From Kribbella amoyensis (GTDB lineage: Bacteria > Actinomycetota > Actinomycetes > Propionibacteriales > Kribbellaceae): a stretch of DNA of 64,000 nucleotides. The stretch spans positions 62,001 through 126,000 of the forward strand of contig NZ_VIVK01000003.1 of assembly GCF_007828865.1 (NCBI RefSeq). Direction: 5' to 3'. Below are positions 17,561 to 26,467 of the stretch, piece by piece (position 1 is the first letter of the stretch; each line of letters opens with the position of its first letter). The notes under the pieces were generated by a model, which had not been told where the DNA came from, searched no databases, and worked only from the letters and a program-made list of their open reading frames with translations. A program made the position numbers and the translations under genes.

Positions 17561-19186
17561 TCAGGCTTGGAGGGCGGTGGAGACGACGTCGCGGGCCTGG
17601 GCGAAGACCTGCTCGAGGTGCTCGGTGCCCCGGAACGACTCGCCGTAGATCTTGTACAGGTCCTCGGTCCCGGACGGCCGGGCCGCGAACCACGCCGACT
17701 CGGTGGTCACCTTGAGCCCGCCGATCGCCGCCCCGTTGCCCGGTGCGCTGGTCAGCCGGTCGAGGATCGGCTCACCGGCCAGCTCGGTCGCGGTCACCGC
17801 GTCCGCCGACAACGCGGACAGCTTCGCCTTCTGGTCCCGGGTCGCGGGCGCGTCCACCCGCGAGTAGGCCGAGGCACCGAACCGGTCGACCAGCTTGGCG
17901 TGCGCCTGCGACGGCGTCTCCCCGGTGACCGCGGTGATCTCGCTCGCCAGCAACGCGAGCAGGATGCCGTCCTTGTCGGTCGTCCACACCGACCCGTCGA
18001 ACCTCAGGAAGCTGGCGCCCGCCGACTCCTCGCCACCGAATCCGACCGACCCGTCGATCAGCCCGGGCACGAACCACTTGAACCCGACCGGTACCTCCCA
18101 GAGCCGGCGGCCGAGATCCGCGACCACCCGGTCGATCAGCGACGACGACACCAGGGTCTTGCCGACGGCGACCTCGGGGCCCCACTGGCGGTGCGCGAAC
18201 AGGTACGAGATCGCGACGGCGAGGTAGTGGTTCGGGTTCATCAACCCGGCGTCGGGGGTGACGATGCCGTGCCGGTCGGCGTCCGCGTCGTTGCCGGTCG
18301 CCACGTCGTACTTGTCCCGCTGCGCGACCAGCGAGGCCATCGCGTACGGGGAGGAGCAGTCCATCCGGATCTTGCCGTCGTGGTCGAGCGTCATGAACGA
18401 CCAGGCCGGGTCGATCCGCGGGTTCACCACGGTCAGGTCGAGACCGTGCCGTTCACCGATCGCGGCCCAGTAGTCGACGCTCGCGCCACCGAGCGGGTCG
18501 GCGCCGATCCGGACCCCGGCGGCCCGGATCGCGTCCAGGTTGAGCACCGAGGGCAGGTCGTCCACGTAGTGGCCGAGGAAGTCGTACTCCCCCGCCTGCG
18601 CCCGCGCCGCGTCGAACGGCTTGCGGCGGACCTCCCGGTTGCCGCCCGCGATCAGCTGATTGGCCCGGGCCGCGATCCAGCCGGTCGCGTCCGAGTCGGC
18701 CGGGCCACCGTGCGGCGGGTTGTACTTGATCCCGCCGTCGCGCGGCGGGTTGTGCGACGGGGTGATCACGATGCCGTCCGCACCGGCGCCGGCGCCGCGG
18801 TTCAGTCGCAGGATCGCGTGCGACACGGCCGGCGTCGGCGTGAGCCGGTCCGCGCTGTCGACCAGGGTCTGCACGTCGTTGCCGGCCAGGACCTCGAGCA
18901 CGGTCCGCCAAGCCGGCTCGGACAGGCCGTGACTGTCCCGGCCGACGAGCAGCGGCCCGGTCGTCCCCTCCCCCGCGCGGTACTCGCAGACCGCCTGGGT
19001 GATGGCGAGGATGTGCGCCTCGTTGAAGGCGCCGTCCAGACTCGAGCCGCGATGGCCCGAGGTCCCGAACACCACCTTCTGGGCGGGGTTGTCGACGTCC
19101 GGCGTGATCCCGTCGTACGCCGCGAGCAGAGCGTCGACGTCGACGAGATCCTCGGGCTGAGCGGGCTGACCTGCGCGTGGGTGCAT
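17561..19186 (-). CDS. pgm: Phosphoglucomutase (alpha-D-glucose phosphate-specific)
   Basis: The enzyme interconverts glucose-1-phosphate and glucose-6-phosphate, linking glycolysis with glycogen, trehalose and cell-wall sugar synthesis. The ATG at 19186 (MHPRAGQPAQPEDLVDVDALL) gives 541 residues, close to the usual ~545. Visible motifs are FGTSGHRGSS near the N-terminus, the phosphoserine loop TPSHNPPRDGG, the Mg-binding DADADRHG, and the sugar-binding GEESAGASF and RPSGTEDLYKIY. It is a single-gene unit in the cytoplasm. Confidence 0.95.
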   Translation of the reverse strand: MHPRAGQPAQPEDLVDVDALLAAYDGITPDVDNPAQKVVFGTSGHRGSSLDGAFNEAHILAITQAVCEYRAGEGTTGPLLVGRDSHGLSEPAWRTVLEVLAGNDVQTLVDSADRLTPTPAVSHAILRLNRGAGAGADGIVITPSHNPPRDGGIKYNPPHGGPADSDATGWIAARANQLIAGGNREVRRKPFDAARAQAGEYDFLGHYVDDLPSVLNLDAIRAAGVRIGADPLGGASVDYWAAIGERHGLDLTVVNPRIDPAWSFMTLDHDGKIRMDCSSPYAMASLVAQRDKYDVATGNDADADRHGIVTPDAGLMNPNHYLAVAISYLFAHRQWGPEVAVGKTLVSSSLIDRVVADLGRRLWEVPVGFKWFVPGLIDGSVGFGGEESAGASFLRFDGSVWTTDKDGILLALLASEITAVTGETPSQAHAKLVDRFGASAYSRVDAPATRDQKAKLSALSADAVTATELAGEPILDRLTSAPGNGAAIGGLKVTTESAWFAARPSGTEDLYKIYGESFRGTEHLEQVFAQARDVVSTALQA

Positions 19187-19283
19187 GACCACATGCAACA
19201 ATCCCCGGCCCCACCCGCACAACTCCACCCGTGCCGCGTCTCGCCGCGCACGCTCAGCCGGGTCTCACCCAGCGGTCACGTCG

Positions 19284-20774
19284 TCAGCTCGGGAACGGCG
19301 TGAGGAGCTGGTCCACCGGGGCGTAGTCGTCCACCAGCAGCGGCGCGTCGCCGACGTACTCCCGGAGCCGGACCGGGTCCACGATCAGCTCCGAGCGGCC
19401 GCCCAGATTGCTCTCCAGCAAGTCCGCCGGCAGCGGCTGGTCCGACGCGACCAGGACGAAGTTGCCACCGTGCTGCCCGGTGAGGTTCACCGGCTTGGAC
19501 ACCAGACCGACGTGCGGGAACTCGGCCATCACGGTCCGCAGCTCGGCCTTGAGGAAGTCCTGCGGACCGAAGTCGATCACGTTCACCGCGTAGATTCCGT
19601 CCGGGCGCAGGACCCGGCGCACGTCGGCGACGATCTCCCGGGTGGTCAGGTGCCACGGCACCGCGACCCCACCGAAGGCGTCCATCACGATCAGGTCCCA
19701 GCTGTCGGCCGGCTCCGACCGGACCCCGAGCCGCCCGTCCCCGATCTGCAGGTCGAGCTCCGGCCCGGGTTGCGCGCCCAGCTCCAACTTGTCGACCTCG
19801 ATCACGCCGGGGTCGATCTCGTACACCTTGCTCCGGCTGCCCGGATGTGTCGCACTGAGCCAGCGCGGCATCGTCAGCCCGCCCCCACCGACGTGCAGCG
19901 CGTCCACCGGCTCCCGCGCGGCCCACTTGCTGTCGATCGCGGCGGCGAAGTCCTTGATGTAGTCGAACTCGAGATAGGTCGGGTCGGCCAGGTCGACGTA
20001 CGAGTGCCGCAGCTGGTCCAGGTACAGGATGCGGCCGGACGCACGGTTCGGGTCCTCGACCACGCGGGCGCAGTGGTACGCGGTCTCGACCTCGCACGGC
20101 CGCGGGGCGAGCAGGGTCAGCCCGGTCCCGATCAGCGCGAGCACCAGCGGTCGCGTCGCCGCCTTCATCCCGCGCAACACGATCGTCAACACGGCACCAC
20201 TCACCACCAGGACACCACCGAGGCAGAGCACGATGATGCTCGTCGGCACCTGGGCGATGAAAACGAATCCGGTCAGCACGGTCCCCGCGATCGCGCCGGC
20301 CGTGGCCCACGCGGAGAGCCGGCCGACGACGGTACCGGTCTTCGCCAGCGTCGACAGTCGCAGCTTCGTCACCATCGGCGTGACCGCGGACAGCAACGCG
20401 GCGGGGACGAACAACGCGACCGCCACGGCGAGGAACACGGTGTTCGCGCTGCCGCCGCGGACCGCCTCGCCGGTCCACCGCACGATCGGCAGGACGAGCA
20501 TGACCAGAGCGCCGCCGACCAGGATCAACGGGCCCAGCGTCTTGATCGGCGACACGGTGTCCGCGAACCGGCCACCGAGTGCGGCACCGAGGGCGATCGC
20601 GGTCAGGGCGACGCCGATGATCGCGGTGTTCGTCTCCAGGGTCAGGCCGAGATACGGGGCGACCAGGCGCAACGAGACCAGCTCGAGCACGAGGACGGCC
20701 GCCGAACTCCCCAACGCCAAAGCGATGGCCAACTTGTCGCCGATCCCGCGCACGGCCACCTCAGTCTCACTCAC
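19284..20774 (-). CDS. Membrane-fused spermidine synthase-like protein
   Basis: The GTG at 20774 (SETEVAVRGIGDK) gives 496 residues. The N-terminal ~220 residues hold about seven hydrophobic helices (for example LAIALALGSSAAVLVLELVS). The C-terminal part is a Rossmann methyltransferase-like domain of the spermidine synthase family with LHVGGGGLTMPRWL, VYEIDPGV and the IVMDAFGG motif. The conserved aspartate is present, but family members with membrane domains often are not true spermidine synthases. The reaction is therefore uncertain. It is not in an obvious operon. Confidence 0.88.
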   Translation of the reverse strand: MSETEVAVRGIGDKLAIALALGSSAAVLVLELVSLRLVAPYLGLTLETNTAIIGVALTAIALGAALGGRFADTVSPIKTLGPLILVGGALVMLVLPIVRWTGEAVRGGSANTVFLAVAVALFVPAALLSAVTPMVTKLRLSTLAKTGTVVGRLSAWATAGAIAGTVLTGFVFIAQVPTSIIVLCLGGVLVVSGAVLTIVLRGMKAATRPLVLALIGTGLTLLAPRPCEVETAYHCARVVEDPNRASGRILYLDQLRHSYVDLADPTYLEFDYIKDFAAAIDSKWAAREPVDALHVGGGGLTMPRWLSATHPGSRSKVYEIDPGVIEVDKLELGAQPGPELDLQIGDGRLGVRSEPADSWDLIVMDAFGGVAVPWHLTTREIVADVRRVLRPDGIYAVNVIDFGPQDFLKAELRTVMAEFPHVGLVSKPVNLTGQHGGNFVLVASDQPLPADLLESNLGGRSELIVDPVRLREYVGDAPLLVDDYAPVDQLLTPFPS

Positions 20775-20876
20775 GCGCGCCACCCTATCCACGACGCCAA
20801 CCAGCACGAATTCGCCGACGGCACACGGCATCCGGCGATCGCATGGAGAGCGATGGTGCGACGGCGTGGGTCAGAG

Positions 20877-21647
20877 CTAGGTGGTGAGGTCGTCGGAGCG
20901 TCCCGCGGCGAGGCGTGACCAGTGCGGGATCGGGCGGCCCCCGCTCCGCAGGATCGTGTACTCCTCGTCGGCGCCCCACGCCTGCGGCCAGCCGTTCGGC
21001 GAGTCCTCGTGCACCTCCTGCCGGCCGTACACGGTGAGGTCCATCAGCGAGTAGCTGTTGTCCATCACCTCGACCCCACGCATCGTCGTCCACCACGTCT
21101 CGAAGACCCGATCTCCGTCCCGGACGTAGCAGACCAGGTGCATCGGCCCGATCTGCCGCCCGACGAGCAAGGTGTCCAGCGACGCCTCCGCGGAGTACCA
21201 GGGCATCGTCCATCCCATGAAGTCCCGGTACCGGCTGCTCTCGTCGTACGGGCCCTGGCAGAGCACCGCGTACGTGATGTCGCGCGAATGCAGGTACGAC
21301 AGCTCGGCGACGTGCGTGTTGCACCAGGTGCAGCCCTCGCACTGGTCCGTGGCCGGGTGACCCGGGTGCCACATGAAGTAGTAGGCGATGAGCTGCCGTC
21401 GTCCCTCGAACGCGTCGAGCAAGGTGATCGGCCCGTCCGGCCCGACCAGCTCGGCACCGGCGTCCACCTCGACCATCGGCAACCGCCGCCGTGCGGCGGC
21501 CACCGCATCGCCTTCGCGGGTCAACGCCTTCTCACGGATCCGCAGTTCGCTGACGGCCTCCTCGAAGGCGGCCCGGTCGACGACGGTTGGCAAGCTCGCC
21601 CGCCGCGTACTGTCGGTGCGCCCGTCGAAGTCGGTCGAGTCAGTCAT
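20877..21647 (-). CDS. DUF899 thioredoxin-like protein
   Basis: The 256-residue soluble protein matches the DUF899 family, a thioredoxin-fold group without known substrate. The fold is visible as LIAYYFMWHPGHPATDQCEGCTWC split over about 85-108, where the Cys cluster CEGCTWC stands at the redox position. Segments such as RDFMGWTMPWYS are family-typical. It lies 147 bp from the divergent MmcQ/YjbR gene. Confidence 0.88.
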   Translation of the reverse strand: MTDSTDFDGRTDSTRRASLPTVVDRAAFEEAVSELRIREKALTREGDAVAAARRRLPMVEVDAGAELVGPDGPITLLDAFEGRRQLIAYYFMWHPGHPATDQCEGCTWCNTHVAELSYLHSRDITYAVLCQGPYDESSRYRDFMGWTMPWYSAEASLDTLLVGRQIGPMHLVCYVRDGDRVFETWWTTMRGVEVMDNSYSLMDLTVYGRQEVHEDSPNGWPQAWGADEEYTILRSGGRPIPHWSRLAAGRSDDLTT

Positions 21648-21793
21648 GGCATTCTCCCGTCGTCAATCGTTCGCCGGCCCACTTTCGCCGGCTTACAAGG
21701 CACATCGGAACCGGCCGGGCGTTCTCGACACGGCCGGGGAATGGCAGGCTGTAGCCGAATGGAATCCCAACGCTAATCCCGGAGGGCGGTCAG

Positions 21794-22165
21794 GTGGACG
21801 GGTTGGAGCGGTTGCGGGCGTTGTGCCTGGCGTTGCCCGAGGTGACCGAGCGGTTGAGCCACGGTGAGCCGACCTGGTTCGTCCGGGGCAAGAAGACGTT
21901 CGTGATGTTCGCCAATCAGCACCACGACGACCGCGTCGCCTTCTGGTGCGCCGCGCCCGAGGGCGCCCAGGACGCGCTGATCACCGCCGACCCCGACCAC
22001 TTCTTCCGCCCGCCGTACGTCGGCCACCGCGGCTGGCTCGGCGTCTACCTCGACGTCCCCGAGGTGAACTGGTCACACCTGGAAGACATCGTCGAAGACG
22101 CCTACCGGCAGATCGCCCCCAAGACCCTGATTGCCCAACTCGACGCATCCCCCGACCCCACGTAG
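21794..22165 (+). CDS. MmcQ/YjbR family protein
   Basis: The GTG at 21794 has GGAGG upstream and gives 123 residues. It carries the family pattern LCLALPEVTERLSHGEPTWF followed by KTFVMFA, and PPYVGHRGWLGVYLD. The fold resembles a CyaY-like DNA-binding domain, but biological function is not established. It ends 20 bp before the convergent membrane-protein gene. Confidence 0.88.
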   Translation: MDGLERLRALCLALPEVTERLSHGEPTWFVRGKKTFVMFANQHHDDRVAFWCAAPEGAQDALITADPDHFFRPPYVGHRGWLGVYLDVPEVNWSHLEDIVEDAYRQIAPKTLIAQLDASPDPT

Positions 22166-22185
22166 CTCCGCGGAGGACGCGGTCG

Positions 22186-22704
22186 TCAGCCCAGGGAGAC
22201 AGCGATCAGGGCGATCGCGGAGCCGCCGAAGACGATCGTGTTGCGGACGTAGGTCTGCGCGCGCACCCAACCGGGAAACGCGTGCTCGGCCGCCTCGAGG
22301 AACGGAGCGACCTCGACCCGCGCCAGCTCCGGATCCCCCTTGCGCCGGAAGGCTCCCTCGACGGACTTCACCGCGGTCAGGTTGCTGTACACGATCCCGA
22401 CGTTCAGCAGCAGCACCAGCGACGAGAAGATCCAGGTCAGCAGTTGCGCCGATCCCGCGTCCGCGAGGTTCAGCCCCGCGACGACGATCATCACGGCGGC
22501 CACGAGCACCGGAACCGCCGTCTCGTGCCCGCCGGCGTCGAACCGCAGCCTGTTCTCCTCCAGCACCTCCGGCCGAACCCGCTGCAGGCGCAACTCGGCC
22601 ACCGCGGCCGCCTTCGCGACCGGACCGAATCGGTGCCGGACCAACGGGATGCTGACGAAGGCGGCGGCGACCAGGACCTGCATGAGGGCGGCGAGGGTGT
22701 TCAT
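22186..22704 (-). CDS. Small integral membrane protein, likely TetR-controlled
   Basis: The 172-residue protein has four hydrophobic stretches: about 5-22 (MQVLVAAAFVSIPLV), 64-80, 88-105 and 155-170. Between them lies a charged cytoplasmic loop (KSVEGAFRRKGDPELARVEV). I do not recognise the family. It is divergent from a TetR gene, and the 121-bp gap holds three operator-like sites, so it is probably the regulator's main target. Confidence 0.75.
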   Translation of the reverse strand: MNTLAALMQVLVAAAFVSIPLVRHRFGPVAKAAAVAELRLQRVRPEVLEENRLRFDAGGHETAVPVLVAAVMIVVAGLNLADAGSAQLLTWIFSSLVLLLNVGIVYSNLTAVKSVEGAFRRKGDPELARVEVAPFLEAAEHAFPGWVRAQTYVRNTIVFGGSAIALIAVSLG

Positions 22705-22721
22705 CAGTGTCCCCTTTTTCG

Positions 22722-22807
22722 ACTTGCACTAAGTTCAATTGGGTCGAGACCGACAGTAGACCCGTACTTGAACAAAGTGCAAGAGGGTTCTTGAACAGTG
22801 TGCAAGT
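22722..22807. promoter_or_regulatory. Three operator-like near-palindromes between TetR gene and its target
   Basis: Three 16-17-bp sites share the design CTTGnAC-N3-GTnCAAG. They are CTTGCACTAAGTTCAA (22723-22738), CTTGAACAAAGTGCAAG (22767-22783) and CTTGAACAGTGTGCAAG (22790-22806). The first is in the opposite orientation to the other two. They fill the gap between divergent starts at 22704 and 22826, as expected for an autoregulating TetR repressor. Confidence 0.7.
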
Positions 22808-22825
22808 GGCTCGTACGGTGATCCC

Positions 22826-23497
22826 ATGCCCCGTGACACCCTCACCGCCGACCAGATCGTCAACGCCGCGATCGAGCTCCTCGACGCCGACGGCATCGAA
22901 GGCCTGAACATGCGCGCCCTGGGCAAACGTCTCGACTCCGCCGCGACGGCCGTGTACTGGCACGTGAAGAGCAAGGACAACCTCGTCCGCCTCGTCACCG
23001 ACCGCGTCTGGGGCGAACTCGAACTCCCCGAGCCGACCACCGCCACCGACTGGCGCATCGCCGCCGCCGCGATGGCCACCGACCTGTACGGCCTGTTCAT
23101 CCGGCACCCGTGGCTGGTCCAGGTCTTCGCGACCCACCTCGTCTACGGCGACAGCAAGGCCCGCCACGACGACCACAGTCTCGGCCTCTACGAAGCCGCC
23201 GGCTTCACCAGCACGCAGGCCGACCAAGCCGTGGCCACCGTCTTCACCTACGTGCTCGGCAACGCGAGCGGTGCCGCAGCGACCGCCTCACTCACCCGAA
23301 GACTTCAGAACGACGCCACCGCCGAACAGTTCGAAGAAGCCATGGCCCAGGCCCAGGCGATCGGCCTCCGCTACCCCTACCTCCGCGCCCGCCTCGAAAC
23401 CCCAGCCGGCACCACGTACGCCGCTGCCCCCGAACGAACCTTCGAGTTCGGCCTCCAAGCCCTCCTGGACGGCCTCCACCGAGAGCTGACCCAGTAG
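22826..23497 (+). CDS. TetR/AcrR family regulator
   Basis: The 223-residue protein has an N-terminal HTH (LTADQIVNAAIELLDADGIE, then LNMRALGKRL and AVYWHVKSKDNLV) and a helical TetR_C-type ligand domain. Members of this subgroup typically repress an adjacent transporter or membrane gene and themselves. The adjacent divergent membrane-protein gene and the repeated near-palindromes in the gap fit that picture. The inducer is unknown. Confidence 0.92.
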   Translation: MPRDTLTADQIVNAAIELLDADGIEGLNMRALGKRLDSAATAVYWHVKSKDNLVRLVTDRVWGELELPEPTTATDWRIAAAAMATDLYGLFIRHPWLVQVFATHLVYGDSKARHDDHSLGLYEAAGFTSTQADQAVATVFTYVLGNASGAAATASLTRRLQNDATAEQFEEAMAQAQAIGLRYPYLRARLETPAGTTYAAAPERTFEFGLQALLDGLHRELTQ

Positions 23498-23553
23498 CAG
23501 TCAGCTCGCGAACGGAGCAGCGGTCGGCGGTGGTTGGAGCCGGGTGGCGGTGG

Positions 23554-24216
23554 TCAGCGGCGGGGGCCGGGGTGAACGAGGCCGGACTCGTAGGCGTGGA
23601 CGACTGCTTGGGCTCGGTCTCTCAGGTTGAGCTTGGCGAGGATGCGGCTGACGTGGGTCTTCACCGTCTGCTCAGCCAGGGTGAGTCCGGCCGCGATCTC
23701 GCGGTTGGAGTGACCGCGAGCGATCAGCTTCAGCACCTCGGTCTCCCGCGGTGTGAGCTCGCCGGACGTTGTCGGCAGCACCGGCTGCACGCGGGCGAAG
23801 TCCTCCACCAACCGCCGCGTGATCGACGGAGCCAACAGCGCATCTCCCGCAGCAACGACCCGGACAGCAGCGGCCAGCTCACCCGGCGGCGAGTGCTTCA
23901 ACAGGAACCCGCTCGCCCCGGCTCGCAGGGCGTCGTACACGTACTCGTCCAGGTCGAACGTGGTCAGCATGATCACCCGCGGTGCCTGACCCGACGTCCA
24001 CTCCCCGAGAATCCGCCGCGTGGCCGCAAGCCCGTCGAGCACCGGCATCCGGACGTCCATCAGGATCACGTCCGGCGCCAACCGCCTTGCGATCTCGACC
24101 GCCTCGGCCCCGTCGGCCGCTTGCCCGACCACCTCGAGATCCGGCTCGGCAGCAAGCAGCGCCCGGAACCCGGCCCGCACCATCTCCTGGTCATCCACCA
24201 CCACAACCTGAATCAC
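23554..24216 (-). CDS. NarL/LuxR-type response regulator
   Basis: The 220-residue protein starts with GTG at 24216, overlapping the kinase stop by 4 bp. The receiver domain has acidic Asp8-Asp9, the phospho-acceptor Asp54 (ILMDVRMPVLDG), and a Lys in GFLLKHSPPGE. The C-terminal GerE HTH reads LTPRETEVLKLIARGHSNRE and continues with VKTHVSRILAKL. It is the DNA-binding partner of the adjacent histidine kinase. Targets are not evident. Confidence 0.93.
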   Translation of the reverse strand: MIQVVVVDDQEMVRAGFRALLAAEPDLEVVGQAADGAEAVEIARRLAPDVILMDVRMPVLDGLAATRRILGEWTSGQAPRVIMLTTFDLDEYVYDALRAGASGFLLKHSPPGELAAAVRVVAAGDALLAPSITRRLVEDFARVQPVLPTTSGELTPRETEVLKLIARGHSNREIAAGLTLAEQTVKTHVSRILAKLNLRDRAQAVVHAYESGLVHPGPRR

Positions 24217-25646
24217 CAGCTCGCCTCCCGAGGAAGGGTCACCTCGACCGCGAACCCGCCGACCGGTGTCGAGCCGTAGCGCAACCGGCCGTCGACGAGT
24301 GCAGCTCGTTCGCGCATCCCAATCAAGCCGTGCCCACGATCATCGGTCAGTCCGTGCCCGCGATCGCCTGTCGGGCCATGCCCGCGATCGCCTGTCGGGC
24401 CATGCCCGCGATCGTCGGCAGGCGGTCGCGCGTCGCCACCGGTTGCCGTACTCCCCTGGCTCGGGCCGTCGTTGCCTGGTGAAGGGCCGTTCACGACGGA
24501 GACAATCAAGCTGTCCTGGGTCTGTCGAACAGCGACGGTGATGGCCGCGTCGGGCGCGTGCCGCAGCGCGTTGGTGATCGCCTCCTGCACGATCCGGTAC
24601 GCGGTCAGCTCCACCGCCTGATCTGCGAGCCCGGCCTGTTGGGCGTCGAGCCGAATGTCCGCACCCGCCTCCCTCGCCCGCTCGACCAACTGCGGCAACT
24701 CCGCCAGCCCCGGCTGCGGCTCGAGCCGTGCACCCGCAACCCCAGGAAGCCCCTCCCTTTCCGCGGCAAGCACCCCACCACCAGAACGCGCCTCACCACG
24801 CGGCCCGACCAGAACGGCCTCGGTCTCCTGCACCTCCGCCGCCGCCCCAGCGGAGAGGTGTTCGCCATCGGGAGAGTTGGACGAGGTCGGCGCCTCCCTG
24901 AGAAGCCGAAGAACACGGCGCATCTCGGTCAGCGACGTCCGCGCCTCCGTCGCCAATGCGGAGAACTCGTCGCGGGTTTCGGCGGGTAGGTCGGGCAGCC
25001 GATGCGGTGCGCTGTCGGCGCGGACGACGAGCACCGACAGGTGATGAGCCACGACGTCGTGGAGCTCGCGGGCGATGCGGGCGCGCTCCTGCCAGCGGGC
25101 TCGCTCGGCGCGTTCGGCGGCGCTGATCGTCTGCTGCTCGGCGAGTTGACGCCGGGTCTCGGCCCGCGAACGCAGCAGATCACCAAGCACCACGGCGACG
25201 GCCGAGAAGACCGCCATCGTGAGCAGTCCCGGCCAGCTCCCGCGGTCGGGTGCCAGCACCATCGCGATCACGCCGACCAGTTGCGTCAACGCCCACCACC
25301 CGGCCATCGCCCGACGGGAAGCACCACGAGCCGCGATCACGACCAGCACCGCGCAATGCCCGAAGATCCCCGTGACCGGCCACGGCCACGGCTCGCTCGG
25401 TGACACCGGTGTACTGATCGCGGCCGTCAACGCCATCACCAGCAGGGACACCGGCACGCTGATCGGCGGCCGCAGCCAGGTGAGATCCAGCGCCACGGCA
25501 CGGGCCATCCCGAGCGCCAGCGCGGCCCCCAGGGGCACGTCGTAGTGCTGGCCCATGTCCGAGGTGGTCAGCACCAGCAGCGCCGCGGTCCCGAACCCGG
25601 CCACCCAGGCCCATCGGCCCGCCGGCCACCCCGTCTCGACGCTCAT
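24213..25646 (-). CDS. Sensor histidine kinase (HisKA_3), with amplified G-box repeat
   Basis: The 477-residue kinase has about five membrane spans in residues 15-155, then a dimerisation domain with phospho-acceptor His196 (ARELHDVVAHHLSVLV). The HATPase domain has the N-box Asn359 (IVQEAITNALRHAP) and the G-box GHGLIGMRERAALVDGRL. Two insertions are unusual. A Gly/Ala-rich stretch (about 255-310) separates HisKA_3 from HATPase. Just before the G-box, DRGHG is repeated four times at 8-residue spacing (412-443). It forms an operon with the response regulator (4-bp overlap) and an upstream membrane protein (15-bp gap). Confidence 0.9.
   Translation of the reverse strand: MSVETGWPAGRWAWVAGFGTAALLVLTTSDMGQHYDVPLGAALALGMARAVALDLTWLRPPISVPVSLLVMALTAAISTPVSPSEPWPWPVTGIFGHCAVLVVIAARGASRRAMAGWWALTQLVGVIAMVLAPDRGSWPGLLTMAVFSAVAVVLGDLLRSRAETRRQLAEQQTISAAERAERARWQERARIARELHDVVAHHLSVLVVRADSAPHRLPDLPAETRDEFSALATEARTSLTEMRRVLRLLREAPTSSNSPDGEHLSAGAAAEVQETEAVLVGPRGEARSGGGVLAAEREGLPGVAGARLEPQPGLAELPQLVERAREAGADIRLDAQQAGLADQAVELTAYRIVQEAITNALRHAPDAAITVAVRQTQDSLIVSVVNGPSPGNDGPSQGSTATGGDARPPADDRGHGPTGDRGHGPTGDRGHGLTDDRGHGLIGMRERAALVDGRLRYGSTPVGGFAVEVTLPREASW
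24318..24413. repeat. In-frame 24-bp tandem repeat (4 units) in kinase G-box
   Basis: Four 24-bp units encode DRGHGPTG, DRGHGPTG, DRGHGLTD and DRGHGLIG. The middle units are nearly identical DNA (GGGCCATGCCCGCGATCGCC in plus orientation). The last unit is the normal G-box of the ATP lid, so the array is an expansion of a functional motif. Confidence 0.85.
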
Positions 25647-25661
25647 CCTCAGACCCTAACC

Positions 25662-26252
25662 TCAGAGCTGCCGGGTCCAGGCGACGAAGAACAGCAGCCC
25701 GCCCACTGTGAGCACAATGGTTGCCGGAAGCACCCACCAGGCGACCGCGGACCCGTACGCCCGGCGGATCGCGGCCGCGTGCAGCCGGCCGATCCCGCCC
25801 AGGACGAACGGCAGCACGGCGATCACGGGCACCGCCACCAAGGCATGGACGGCCCAGGCACCCGCCAACGTCGGACCACCCCAGGTCTCCGGCCCGAACG
25901 GCCCGTGCTCGACCAGTCCGTAGAACGGCCCGCGCACCACCGAGACGCCGAGCAGGAACGCCAGGAACCAGCTCACCAGGCCGAGCACAACGCTCAGGCC
26001 GGCGTGCAGGAGTACGGATAGCGGACCAGGTCGGCGTATGCGCAGAGGCTCCGGCGACCCCTGGAAGCGGGCCAACCGGCGCCATCGTTCGTACACGCCG
26101 TCGCGTCGCCCAACCACCGCGGCACCGAGCACCCAAACACCGATCGGCACCAGCACCAGGGCGTACCCGAGGGAACGCGGCAATCGCCTGATCGGGCGCG
26201 ATTCTGGGCGGGATCGGGGTGGTGGAACCGATCGGGTGAGCAGGTCCGGCAT
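25662..26252 (-). CDS. Polytopic membrane protein, operon partner of kinase
   Basis: The ATG at 26252 has an excellent AAGGAGAC ribosome site and gives 196 residues; the longer frame is unlikely. It has a basic N-terminal tail, then about four membrane spans (for example GYALVLVPIGVWVLGAAVV, and LSVVLGLVSWFLAFLLGV). I do not recognise the family. It is 15 bp upstream of the histidine kinase gene and is likely co-transcribed with the two-component system. Confidence 0.75.
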   Translation of the reverse strand: MPDLLTRSVPPPRSRPESRPIRRLPRSLGYALVLVPIGVWVLGAAVVGRRDGVYERWRRLARFQGSPEPLRIRRPGPLSVLLHAGLSVVLGLVSWFLAFLLGVSVVRGPFYGLVEHGPFGPETWGGPTLAGAWAVHALVAVPVIAVLPFVLGGIGRLHAAAIRRAYGSAVAWWVLPATIVLTVGGLLFFVAWTRQL

Positions 26253-26467
26253 CGGAGTCTCCTTCGGCTTCTCGAGGACGACTTCGAGCCTAGAAATCGG
26301 GCCGGATCGGCACATCCAGCCACGGAGCCAATTTCGACCCCCTACCCCAGTACGGGGTCGGCTGTGATCCAGGTCACAGTGACTACGATCCGCGTCCGCC
26401 CGTTACACGGTCAGTGCCGGTGGGTGCGTGCGGCAGCGCCGGCACACCGACAGGAGGTTCGAACACG

